Of a DNA stretch of 64,000 nucleotides, positions 1 to 10,702 are shown one piece after another (positions within the stretch are counted from its first letter, which is position 1; every line of letters starts with the position of its first letter). The stretch is from Cryptomeria japonica (taxonomy: Eukaryota; Streptophyta; Pinopsida; Cupressales; Cupressaceae). The stretch spans positions 420,910,257-420,974,256 of the forward strand of contig NC_081415.1 of assembly GCF_030272615.1 (NCBI RefSeq), written 5' to 3'. Under the pieces are notes generated by a model that worked only from the letters and a program-made list of their open reading frames with translations, did not search any database and was not told where the DNA came from. A program made the position numbers and the translations under genes.

Positions 1-62
1 TTACAAGCTTCATCAACATCTTTAGGTTCAATCTTAGAAATCAAGCAATATTCTTCAACAAT

Positions 63-1358
63 TCATCTCCTAGTCATCGCACCTCTATTCTTATCACCTA
101 TGATCTGATTCTCTAAATGATTCAATCTTACATACCTAGGAGTCTTAGGATTTTCCTTATTCTTAGACTCTTGAACTCTTTCTTCCACACTAGCACTTGT
201 ACCTTCTCCTTCATTCTCAGGCTTTTCTGGAGAAATCAGAACTTGATTTTGGGTTTGCACTTGCTTTCCTTTATCTGAACTAACATCCTGACCATTCGAA
301 TCATATCCAGAGCATCTGGGCTGATACTCATTTCCTTCATCAACTTTCACATTAGCACTCTCAACTATCTTCCTCAGTCTCTTATTATAACACTGACAAG
401 CCTTTCTCTTAGTAGAATAACCAAGAAAGATTCCTTCATCACATCTAGCATCAAACTTTCCTAGATCTTCATCTCTTCTGATATAGCATTTACTTCCAAA
501 AAATCTTAAATATATAACTATAGGAACATGACCAAACCATAACTCATAAGGAGTCTTATCGGTATCACCTTTGATATGCACCTGATTGAAAGTGTATATA
601 ACAGTACTCACAATTTCTCTCCAATAGATATGTGGAACATTTCCTTTAATAATCATCATTCTAGAAGCTTCCTGAATTGTTATGTTCTTCCTCTCCACAA
701 CACAATTCTATTGAGGGGTCTGCATAGTAGATAACTGTCTCTTCACCCCATGCTCTTCACAAAAACAATTGAAATAACTAGAAGTAAATTCACCACCTCT
801 GTTAGATCTCAGACACTTTAGCTTCAATCTAGTCTCAGTCCCAACCATAGATTTGAAATTCTCCAATGCCTTAGACTTTTCCCTTAAGAAAGCAACCCAC
901 ATCATCCTTGTATAGTCATCAATCAACAACATGAAATACCTATCACCCTACAAGCTTCTCACTCTGGAAGGACCATACAAATCAGTATGCACAAGATGCA
1001 ATATTCCATTAAAAGTATAATGTCTGCTTTTGAAAGAAACTCTTATCTGCTTCCCTAATTGACATTCCTTGCATATCGAATTAGATGGCTTTAACAACTT
1101 AGGAACATCTCTCATTGCTCGAGTGGGACTTAACTTAACCATGCAATCAAAATTTACATGACACATCATTCTATGCCATAACCAACTATAGTCAATCTGA
1201 GAAATCAAAAAACTTTTATTACCAACATTCAAGTGAAAGATATTACCTTTAGTCTTTGTACCTAATGCAATCTCAATTCCGGAGCTACTCAAGATCTTAT
1301 GTTTATCATTATTAAATTGCAAATCATAACCCTTATCAACCATCCATCCAACACTCAA
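63..1358 (-). pseudogene. Copia-A GAG-pre-integrase and integrase, broken
   Basis: Three consecutive reading-frame pieces (948-1358, 708-932, 63-698, minus strand) together give a Copia integrase. The first has the pre-integrase/zinc-binding pattern (LWHRMMCHVNF, then CKECQLGKQ) and runs into the core (HTDLYGPSRV). The second carries the core DDYTRMMWVAFL and SNRGGEFTSSYF, where RGGEF sits at the usual second Asp region. The third has the C-terminal part (KTPYELWFGHVP, FGSKCYIRRDE) followed by a charged linker. Stops or frameshifts separate the pieces, so no intact enzyme is encoded. Assignment to Copia is firm; the lineage within Copia (Tork/SIRE-like) is an inference. Confidence 0.88.
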
Positions 1359-1376
1359 AATATTATGCTTTAGACC

Positions 1377-1703
1377 TTAAACATACAAGACATCATCAGT
1401 GTTATGCTTACCATCAAGAGAAATAGAACCTCTACCACAAATTATACCATCTTTGTCATCTCCAAATCTTACTACACCACCATCATACTTTTCTATACTT
1501 ACAAAATTACTCTTATCACCTGTCATATGATGAGAGAAACCATTATTAATAACCCATTCATCTTTCTCTTCAACTTTAGCAGCCAAAACTTTCTCTTCAA
1601 TAATGCAACTAGTAGAATCACCAGTCACTGAATCATCTTCCTTGATAGCAATGAACACCCACTCATCTCCTGAATTTCCCTTATTAGATTCATCATCTGT
1701 CAT
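1377..1703 (-). pseudogene. Copia-A aspartic protease region
   Basis: The segment matches the Copia protease region between the zinc knuckle and the pre-integrase domain. The catalytic motif, normally Asp-Ser-Gly in a WI(I/V)DSG context, here reads WVINNGFSHHMTG, so the catalytic Asp is replaced by Asn. The rest (VVRFGDDKDG, GSISLDGKH, DDVLYV) is typical. The Asp-to-Asn change needs only a G-to-A transition in the coding strand, consistent with the decay seen elsewhere in the window. A stop separates it from the downstream integrase part. Confidence 0.82.
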
Positions 1704-1743
1704 ACCTTCGTCAGCAACAAAATAACACTTCTTCTAATATTTA

Positions 1744-2546
1744 GGCTTGTATGGCTTCAATGTCTTCTTAGAAACTCTTTCTAGACACCTTGAGGCAAAA
1801 TGTCCTTTCTTATTGCATGAAAAACATTTAAGAGACAAATTTCCTTCATACTTACCAACACCTTTAGGCAATCTTTTGGCAATCAAGACTTCAATCTCTT
1901 CAAGCTATATTTCTTCTTCTTCAAGCTCTCTCATCTTCTTCTCATACATGGACACCCTTGTAGAACTTTCTCTTGGATCATATTTCTACTTTCTTGAAAT
2001 AGTAGCTTTAAATGCAGATTCTGACTTAGGAAGAGATTCACCAAATTTTCTCAACTCAAGGGCAACAATCTTTCCAATTATCATGTCTCTAGTCACATTT
2101 TTCACCATCTAAATCTCCTCGATAGCAACATCCTTGTGCTTGTAAGTAGGAGGCAAGGATCTCGTACTTTAGCTACAATATCTGATTCTTCCAACACTCC
2201 ACCGACACATCTGATGTTCAACACAAGCTCATTCAATTTATGCACAAAGGAGGTAATGTTCTCATCTTCGCCCATCTTTAGCATCTCATACTTTCCCTTC
2301 AAGCTCTGCAACTTACCAACTTTCACATGAGTGTCACCTTCATACAAAGTCTCTAATATTAAATTCAAATTCTTTTATCTCATTTGAAGTTGTGGGACCA
2401 TTCAGAGGAGCATTATACACATTCTTAGTAATCTTCCAATAATCTTCATCAATGCATCACAAATAACATTCCATCTGATTCTTCCAGAGAGTGTAATTCA
2501 TTCCATCAAATCTCAGACTATCCTTCTTAAAAGCAAAGGCTGTCAT
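1744..2546 (-). pseudogene. Copia-A gag, broken
   Basis: The likely start is the ATG at 2544-2546 (minus strand), 43 bases inside the primer site. The N-terminal part reads FDGMNYTLWKNQMECYL, the usual Copia gag opening, followed by a stop. A second open part (2102-2368) has the UBN2-type gag sequence LKGKYEMLKMGEDENITSF. A CCHC zinc knuckle (CFSCNKKGHFASRC) lies at about 1789-1830. Several stops and at least one frame change interrupt it. The product would have formed the particle and bound RNA. Confidence 0.82.
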
Positions 2547-2588
2547 CCCGGATATCCTCAAGCGGTCAAGCTTCTTCTGGAGGATCTA

Positions 2589-2602
2589 GCCCTGATACAA
2601 AT
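2589..2602 (-). promoter_or_regulatory. Copia-A primer binding site (initiator-Met tRNA type)
   Basis: Directly inside the LTR, the minus strand reads ATTTGTATCAGGGC. Copia-B in this window has ATTGGTATCAGAGC at the same place, the usual complement to plant initiator-Met tRNA. Two bases differ, so the site is recognisable but decayed. Confidence 0.75.
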
Positions 2603-3166
2603 TGTTGGAAATAATGCAAAAAACTGAGAGGGGGGTGGTGAATTAGTTTGCTCACAAACTCTACACAACTCAAACTTAAATTTAGATCTGATTTATAACA
2701 ATGAAAGCATAAATCAACACCACATCAATAACACACATAACACCAAGATTTTTGACGTGGAAATATCAATTAAGGGAAAAACCACGATAGGAACCTGCCC
2801 ACAATGAGTTAATACCCTGTTAGGAGTAAATGAAATATTACAATGGGGAATGCACATGCATTCAGGTACACTGCCTGGAGCTCACTTCTCAAATCACATA
2901 ACAAGAAGGGCTACAACACTAAGGAAGACTCACTGTCTTACAAAAACTTTCGGATTACATCTAGAGGATTATGAATTGATGAAATAGTGTCTCCTCATGC
3001 CTGGTTACAATTCTGGTTAAGCACACATTTTGATCTACTCTGCCACACTTCCTTCACACTTTCGAAATATCAAAACACTTGTTTGCACACTTATTCGATT
3101 ACATGCATTCAGATACACTCACATATAACACATAGATACATCTCTCACATGATTATTACATATATT
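2603..3166 (-). repeat. Copia-A 5' LTR, inner part
   Basis: This is the 3' portion of the minus-strand LTR; on the plus strand it begins TGTTGGAAATAATG and shows the run of Gs (2630-2635) near the LTR end that recurs in the other Copia LTRs here. The GTGG-type block (plus strand GACGTGGAAAT...GGGAAAAACCACG near 2754-2785) is also shared with them. It is cut at 3166 by the Gypsy insertion and resumes at 15003. Together the parts give about 1,359 bp, close to the Copia-B LTR (1,420 bp). Confidence 0.85.
3162..3166. repeat. Target site duplication ATATT, left copy (Gypsy element)
   Basis: ATATT precedes the 5' LTR of the Gypsy element at 3167 and is repeated exactly at 14998-15002 after its 3' LTR. 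It fixes both ends of the element. Confidence 0.92.
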
Positions 3167-3964
3167 TGTAGACACCTAAAATTGTCCTATCTAATTAAAT
3201 AAATATTTTTATTTATTTAATTATTTTAAGCCTAGTTCTTCTATTAATTGAATAAATCTTTATTTATTTAATTAATTCATTTATCCTCTTGTAGCCTTAA
3301 TTCTCATTTAAATAAATACTTTTATTTATTTAAATTACCCTTTTCCTAAATTAAATAAATATCTTATTTATTTAATTGATCCCACTTCCTCTATTAATTA
3401 AATAAATCTTTATTTATTTAATTAATGCATTAGCCTTTTCTACCCATGACACATGTCATTCATCTCTCCTACACTACCTACCCTCTCATTATTCTCTTAT
3501 TTCCTCTACCTACCCTCTAATCATAGCTGACCATTTATCTTTTACACCTCTTAATCTTATCCCTCCATTTCTTATAGTGTCTTCTCTTTAAGGAGATGCT
3601 TCCTTCATTATCAAGTATAATCAACTAATCATTCTATTCAACTACTAGCATTCCGCGACTACGGTTTCGAACTTTCATATGCGATCAAGCCTACTTGCAA
3701 CCACATTTCCGTTCTTTGTTGAGCTCTTGTGCACACATAAAATCTGAGAGCAAATATATCAAGCAAGATCAATGGAGATAGGAAGAATGGAGATTCAAAC
3801 CCTATTGGACATGTGATGGTATAATCTTTGTGATTTTATTTGATTTGCATTGTCTTAGGTAAGCTTTATATGTTATGGTGGATCTTTGTTGTTGTTAGGC
3901 CAGGGTTTTGTGGTTGAATTCATTTAGTCTTTCAATATTGTTGTTTCCATTTTTACCATAAACA
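3167..3964 (+). repeat. Gypsy 5' LTR
   Basis: It starts TGTAGACACCTAAAATTG and ends ACCATAAACA, matching the 3' LTR at 14229-14997 along its length with small indels and base changes. The U3 part has repeated AAATAAATA(T/C)TTATTTATTT blocks (3190-3425). The 3' copy has TATATAAGGAGACG at about 14620, a likely TATA box; here that site reads CTCTTTAAGG (about 3586). Few long ORFs and no coding similarity are seen. Confidence 0.92.
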
Positions 3965-6578
3965 TTTTGGCATGCCCCATGGGACATGGATTTTTGTTAG
4001 ATCTGTGTCTTTTGCAGGTTTTTCTAACCCTATATTGTTGTTTTGTATAACAATTTGGAGAATAACCTTGTGTAGCTAGGGTTTTGGACACAAAATCAAG
4101 ATCTTGGAGAGATTTGATCTGAAATCACAAACGGCTTGAAAATTTTGCACCAAATTTTTTTGGCAGGTTGAAGACAGTATCAACAGCTCTCAAACCAAAA
4201 TTTAGATCTATTAGAGCATATTTTAATTTTCTATGAATTTTTATAAAAAAATTAATTTTGAGAGCAAATGAGCAAATTTTTGGATTTTCTTATATTTTTG
4301 GAAATCTCTCTGATTTGTACACATGATCTGTTCTTTGTGATTTTAATTTTGATACAAAATATTTCCTAAAAATTTGAATTTTTAAAAATTAGGATTTTTC
4401 ATTATTTTGATCGAATCTCACAAACTGGTTTGAGTTTTGAGATCAATTTTTTTTTGCAGGTCAAGAACAGTATCAAAAATTCTCAATAAAAAAATTAGAG
4501 TTTTTGGATTAGAAGTGAATTTTCTATGAATTTTTTATGCATTTTCATAAATAAAATAAAAAATTGAGAGAAAATTAGCGAATTTTTCGCATTTTGTTAC
4601 ATTTTTAAAAATCTCTCATAATTATACACAGGATCAGTTCTTTGCGATTTTAAATTTGATACAAAATCATTCCTAACAAATCAGATCTTTGAAAATTAGG
4701 GTTTTGCATTATTTTGCTCATATCTCACAAACTGCTTGGAAATTTTGCAGGATTTTTTTTATGTAAGTTTGGAATGCTAGCAGGAGTTTCGAGTAAAATT
4801 CAGATTTTTTAGATCAATTTTGCATTTTTTATGAATTTTTTATGATTTTTCATAAAAAAATAATTTTTGGAGCAAATTAGAAACGTTTTTGGATTTTCTT
4901 ACATTTCTGGAAATTTCTTGAAATTTTACATGTGGTATGTTTTTTATGATGCAAAATAACTCATGGAAAATCAGATCGTTGAATCTATCAAAAAAACGTC
5001 ATGTCGAAGGCCCCTATTTCACAAAGTCTTTTGGATCTAAAATTTACCTGACTTGTGTGCTTGCAGAAGGGGTATTATTGCAAAACTACTAACAAATCTT
5101 TGTTGCAAAATTTTGGCAAGGGTTTTTTATCTTTATTGTGTGCCTTGTTTTCTTAGATTACTAATCACTTCATTTGGTGAACTAAAATTGAACCAATGTC
5201 TTTTGTGTCTTGGGCAATACGCTCTTTTGTGTTAATCTTTAAAGGTCCTGTCTCCCCGTGTGGTCATTAGGACTACTAGTGAGGAGAGAACAACCCAAGT
5301 GGTAGTGAGAAAAACCCACCTCTTCCGAACCACTATAAATAATTGTATCCATGGTGAAAGCCATGGGTAATGTGTGTTGATTAGTTCATATCGACACTAT
5401 GTCTCCCCATAAACCCGTTTGATCAAATTTATTTGATCAGTTGTAGGGCGTAACCCCTACCGGCTGGGAGCCTTCTGTATTTACAGAGTTGAAACTATCA
5501 CATGTATGGCCACACGAGCGGATGCCCTTACTAGCACCTTTTTGTTTTAGAAAGCCAAAATCCTTCTAATTGTTGGGGTAGGAGGTCGGACCTTTGGAGC
5601 GGCCCACACACATGGTTCTTAGTAGAGATACAAAGTTCACCATGGGGAGTTTTCGTGGGGATTGATGCTTGGCTACCCTAGAGAAGTGAGTGTCAAGGGT
5701 GGAGCTAGTGGGGTCAAGCATCTAAGTATCCACTTTGAATAGCATAGCCTCGGGGGAAACCCCATGTGGGATCAACAACCATTATCCTGGCCAACCATAC
5801 GAATTGTGCTTGTCTTCTTTTAAACATTCAAGACCAAACATTAAAACATTGTGTCTTTTGTGTCTTCAAGTGTATGCAAAACATTTATACATCAAACAAC
5901 ACACTTTCTTTTGAGTCATTTTGAGTCTAAACACCTGCAAACATTCAGTCCTCATCAACATTGTGTCCTCTTGTCGTGAAAAACAATCAAAAATTCAGAT
6001 TTGGTCACAACAAACAACTTCACAAATTGGAAAAATTGCACTCATATTTTAGAAACCGCATCTGTGAAGTATACAGGCACGTCTGTGTTCAGTATTGGAA
6101 AAATATGTAGTCCAACAAACAAGAGCAATCAGTTTCAGAATTCTTGAGCTTCCTAAGTTATTTCTCTAGATTTTCATCTAGCATTTAACCTATCTGTGAG
6201 TCTCACAAAGTCCATCATTGCTTTACACTTTGCCTTACATTCACATTTGTCTAAACTTGAGTGAAAAGGTCACTTGCTTGTCCTCATCTTGCTTTGTCAA
6301 CACACTACATACAACAACATTTTGCTAAGTGGTCCCTCATCAAGGTCTATCACCTTTGGGTCTCATTTGGTCTTACTTAGAGCCAAGATCGACTTACCTC
6401 ATCAAGAGAAACTATCATCGCTTTGGAAGCCACACCTACTCTACTACATACATACTTGGTCTTACACTTTGGACATTGCAAGTACACCTCAGATTCATTT
6501 ACATTCCATCCAACTCTTGGTCTTTCATACTCTTTCCATTTTCATCTAGTCTCCCACATCTTAGTCAAGATCTAGTTC
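3965..6578 (+). other. Gypsy untranslated leader
   Basis: There is no convincing coding sequence between the 5' LTR and the gag start at 6579. The first part is AT-rich and tandemly repeated (4126-4985). The part after about 5230 is less AT-rich and resembles structured leader sequence. A primer site is expected just after 3964 (TTTTGGCATGCCCCATGG), but no tRNA match could be assigned. Short ORFs near 6274-6586 lack recognisable domains and probably are not genes. Confidence 0.75.
4126..4985 (+). repeat. Tandem repeat of about 300 bp in the Gypsy leader, three copies
   Basis: Three diverged units begin with CACAAAC(G/T)G(C/G) at about 4126, 4419 and 4726 (spacing 293 and 307). Each carries the same sequence of blocks: a G(C)AGGT(T/C)(G/A)A(A)GA core, a TTTTCTATGAATTTTT block, a GCGAATTTTT/GCAAATTTTT block, and AAATCTCT followed by a CA-G-TC-GTTCTTTG block. 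The last copy is the most diverged. The copies were compared by eye. Confidence 0.7.
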
Positions 6579-9143
6579 ATGGTTGAAACTCGTTCCCAAA
6601 AATATAGGAGAGAAACTAAAGAGGCTCAAGAATCCGCAAACATGAGTACCTATGAGTATGACAATGATGTCTTTTTCAATTCTGATCATACTACATTACT
6701 TGACATGGATGCCTATAGAAACATTCCAAATATTGAGAACATGGACACTACAAAAAAAAATGATACACACAATGACAATATGGACAACTTTTCCGTACAT
6801 TCAGCAGAAGTGGAAGACTCCATTATAGATACCCATTTTAATCGATTGGTTAAGGAAATAATGAGGAGAGATAGACAATATTTCTTACAAGTGATGGCGC
6901 AAAGTGGAGCTAAGATCCCTCATGATTTTGACATGTCTCAAATAATGTAAAATCAACATTTGCAAGAACCTCAACTCAACATGGATCAAAGGAGGCCTAA
7001 TAGTGGAGGAAATAGAGGACCACATCTTGTGCTTGAAACACCATCATATTTGTTTCAAAAACCTGAGGTCCCACATACACATGGCCAAGCATATGATACT
7101 CACCTTCGCAGAATATTATGGAAATCTTATGCAGAAAAATATACTCAATCACATGCCAATGCTAAGGACCAACCACCAAAGCAATTGGATATCCAAAGGC
7201 ATGTTCAAAATTTGGACACAAAGAAACCCCGCGTCAAATTTGGGGGCAACACATTAGAACAAACTCATGACATGCCTGTAGAGTATGGTATACATGGACA
7301 AAACATATATTCCATTCCTCATCATGACTCTGTACCAAGTGGTCCTTATACACAGCATCATTATAGACCTCCTCCATATGAACATGTGTATGATCAATAC
7401 CATCCATATATGCAACATGCTCCTCCTCCACCCGGTGATTCAGGCATGGGGTATGGTCCAAGAAGTCGGTCTCCACCTAAGAACAATTTGGAGCAACAAA
7501 TTAAGGACTTACAAAAGAAAATGGAGGACATAAATACATCGAAGCCAGCTTACACAATGAGAGACATATGTCCCTATCCATTTGACAAAAGCATTCCAAT
7601 GCCTCCTTTTCCTGCACATTTCATGACACCTAAGTTCGATAAGTAGAAAGGCAAAGGAGATCCTAAGGCACATATAAGACAGTTTTTCACAACTTGCATT
7701 GAGGTAGCAGCAGAAGAGACATATTTGATGAGATTATTCCCACAAAGCTTAGGTGATCAAGCTATGGAATGGTTCTCCCAACTTCCACCTAAAATTAAGT
7801 CACGGGGTGATTTAGCAAAGGAATTTATCCAACATTTCTCATACAACATAGAGACAGACATACCAGTCACTACTTTGTGCAACACCAAACAAAAGGATGG
7901 AGAACCTTTTTCATCATTTTTACAAAGATGGAGAAATCTAGCTAGCAGATGCTCTTGTGAAATTCCACAAAAATAAATGGTAGAGATATTCATGCAGAAT
8001 GCCCATAGAGAAATTGGTTATGATCTAAGAAAATCTTGCTTGTTCGCTTTCAAGGACATCATTGAAAAAGGCTCAGCGACAAAGAAAGTCTTAATTGAAC
8101 AATGAGTAATTAAGATATTCAAAGAAAACAAAGAGGAATTTAAAGGAAAAGACAAGCCAAGATTTTGGAACAAAAATAAGAACACAATCAATAATGGTGT
8201 TGTTGATGCTAATACAGTGAGACCCAAAATCATTCTTTCTGGATCAAGTTCTACAAACAACCAAGTGAATACTCAAACAACTTCAAAACCCCGAAGGAAA
8301 TACACCCCATTGGGAGAACCACTTGAATCAACTTTCAAGAAGCTAGTGGCAAACAAGATAATAACAATTCCAGATAATCCTCCATACAAACCAAAGGTCA
8401 AACCAAATTGGTGGAATGATGATAAGTATTGTGAATTTCATGAGAGAAAAGGACATAAAATAGGAAATTGTCACCATTTGAAGAACATCATACGAGATCT
8501 CATTGATAGAGGTGACATTGAGATTGAAGGACATTCATCCAATCAAGAACATGAGATGTTTAAGGAACCATTCCCTAAACATGACAAGAGAAAAGCCAAA
8601 GCCACATGTGAGCAAGCTAACTATACTAGAGCATCCTATAACTATGATTCAATAGTTAATCACATTTCGATGGACAATTATGTCTCTACAATTATCATAA
8701 AGGACAAAACGCCTGAAAATTTTGCCCAAAGACCTAAAATTGTCCTAAAAGGAATTGGATCTTCTTCTGAACCTACCTCTGAATGCAATGTTACAACTTG
8801 TCGAGGTAAGGTCACTTTGCAAGGTGTTCCAGCTAAAAACACTGCTTCCTCATCAGCCAAGCTTGAATACGATCTGGTGGAACAGTTAGGGAAGACACCC
8901 ACGCTTATCTCCATCCTTGAACTTTTATGTATATCCCCTGCACGTAAGGCCATTCTTGACAAAACTTTGAGAGACGCTTCCATCCCCACTGATCTAAATG
9001 TGGACCAATTTCAAGCCACGGTGGGATACCTTTCCATTCCACACTCCCTTACATTCACCAAAGTTGACTACGCATCTGTGAGCCAACCACATAATGCACC
9101 TTTACACATTGAAGCCTTCCTACACAAACATCGAATCAAATGA
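6579..9143 (+). pseudogene. Gypsy gag polyprotein, one frame with stop codons
   Basis: The frame starting at ATG 6579 runs to 10106 without a frame change. Internal stops in the gag part are TAA 6948, TAG 7644, TAA 7974, TGA 8103 and TGA 9141. The retrotransposon gag domain lies at about 7640-8110 (GDPKAHIRQFF, QAMEWFSQLPPKI, FIQHFSYNIE, FSSFLQRWRNLASRC). A zinc-knuckle-like motif, CEFHERKGHKIGNCHHLK, is at about 8430-8485. The N-terminal third is rich in Pro, His, Asn and Asp. The start was chosen because it is the first ATG of the frame. Each stop is one transition from a plausible sense codon. Confidence 0.85.
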
Positions 9144-10106
9144 GTCCTGATAGATGGAGGAGCAGGTCTCGATATATGTCTATTGAATACTCTTAAACAA
9201 TTGGGATATTTTGAAAAGGTTGTGAATTCTACACATGCAATTACCATCAAGGCATATGATGATGAAGAACGTTCATCCAAGGGCACAGTCACCTTACCTC
9301 TCAGAGTAGGGACAGTTACAAAGGATGTAGTTTGTCAAGTCTTTGATCTATATCTCACATACAACATACTCTTGGGATTCCCATGGATTCATGAAATGAG
9401 GGTTGTCCCATCTACATACCATCAATGCATTAAGTTTCCTCGTAATGGAGTTGAAGTGACCATCAAAGGCAATGCAAACCCATTCATATATTGCAACAAT
9501 TTGTGACCTAGATCAAAAATAATAATTCCAGTTAATAGAGAAGCAACTCCATCCTCAACATATGTGGATCTAGAATCCTTGAAACCTTTGACATCAAAGC
9601 AAGCAGAGCTCAAAGAAAAATTCAAGATTAAAGACATGGGATGTGGTGAGTATATCTTTCATGTTGATCAACTCCCACTATCTCCTAAGGTATTCAGTCA
9701 ACATGAATAGTCTAAAAGCAATATGCAAGACCAAGGAATTGGGTGTGAACCACCTGGTATTGTGACTACTGAGTTTGAATGCAAATATCCTCTAGTGGCG
9801 CAAGCATCTCTTGATATCAATAGTCCTAAGAGTGGTTCCAACGAAGAATCTATTGAGCATATCACCAACCCTTTTGAGAACTCATATAGCCTTACTATTT
9901 CATCCATTCCTTCCATTTCCACTCCACTTCCAGACTTGGATCAACAAGAATTACAAAAGCCCTTACTCATCGGGGATAAAAAATTAAGCTTTGAAAAGAA
10001 AAATCTAAAAGTCAAAAATAAAGAAAAGTTCTTTAGTCCGAATCAAAATCAAAAGCTATTGGACTCTGCAAAAATCAAGGTCAAGGATAAAAATCCTATG
10101 AAATAA
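9144..10106 (+). pseudogene. Gypsy aspartic protease and linker
   Basis: Continuing gag's frame after TGA 9141, the sequence reads VLIDGGAGLDICLL, the Gypsy aspartic protease active site (D-G-G here for the usual D-S/T/G-G). It continues with YNILLGFPWIHEM, the second conserved block of the fold. Two stops follow (TGA 9504, TAG 9708), then a charged linker ending at TAA 10104. In intact relatives RT would follow; here it is missing. The product would cut the polyprotein. Confidence 0.85.
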
Positions 10107-10369
10107 AAAGAACAAGAGTTGATCTCCCCTAATATCAAAATAACTAGGGGCAAAAGTTTTACAATTTTAAGTAAAAAATAATACTTGTTGATCCTAAGTA
10201 TTCATCATGCTATCCTACTTTCACTTCTTTTCACAGTCATAAGCCCTCGTAACTTATCCACTTGTTCTGCACATCCTTTTCCTTCTAGTGATACATCATG
10301 GACCTTTAATGGAGCTTTCTCGAAGGACTTATTATCAGGGATGGCCAAACTTGTTTAGGTGACACTCAT

Positions 10370-10702
10370 ATGGGCCTATTTAGTCCACACACTAGTAATT
10401 CTATCTCAGTTCCTTTATCAAGGAAGACAGTCACTCGAGTTACATATCATTTTGTCAAGGAACATTGCAACTACAATCATAAGGTAAAGCCTCACACATT
10501 TGAGGTAGGTGACTTAGTTCTCAGAGAAAATCCTAAAAATCAGCAAGATAGAGAGAAGAAGGGCAAGTTCGAACCAAATTGGCTTGGTCCTTACATTATT
10601 ACAACAACCTATGGATCTGATGCATATCAGCTCTCAACCATAGAGGGCGAACCTTTGGAGGATTCTATCAACAACATGCACCTTCGCATGTTTTTCACAT
10701 AG
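10370..10702 (+). pseudogene. Gypsy integrase C-terminal tail
   Basis: The sequence FEVGDLVLRENPKN, then KGKFEPNWLGPYIIT and MHLRMFFT, is the C-terminal domain that ends Gypsy integrases (the GDLVL...W.GPY pattern). The H-H-C-C domain and the catalytic core are absent upstream; 10107-10369 has no recognisable RT or integrase. It is in a different frame from gag. The deletion junction therefore lies between about 10107 and 10369. The segment is 333 nt, short of the usual full integrase by several hundred codons. Confidence 0.85.

Larger units (their letters stand above)
1..2602 (-). mobile_element. Copia-A internal region, truncated by the window edge
   Basis: This is the 5' half of a Ty1/Copia retrotransposon read on the minus strand. 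From right to left come a primer binding site, gag with a zinc knuckle, protease, GAG-pre-integrase and integrase. Reverse transcriptase and RNase H should lie beyond position 1. The order protease-integrase before RT is the Copia order. Every gene is broken by stops or frameshifts, so the copy is dead. The LTR it belongs to begins at 2603. Confidence 0.9.

Noticed and set aside
6274-6586. Overlapping ORFs of 91 and 85 codons before gag
   Set aside because: Within the Gypsy leader, overlapping in two frames, no domain; a leader peptide cannot be excluded but is not supported.
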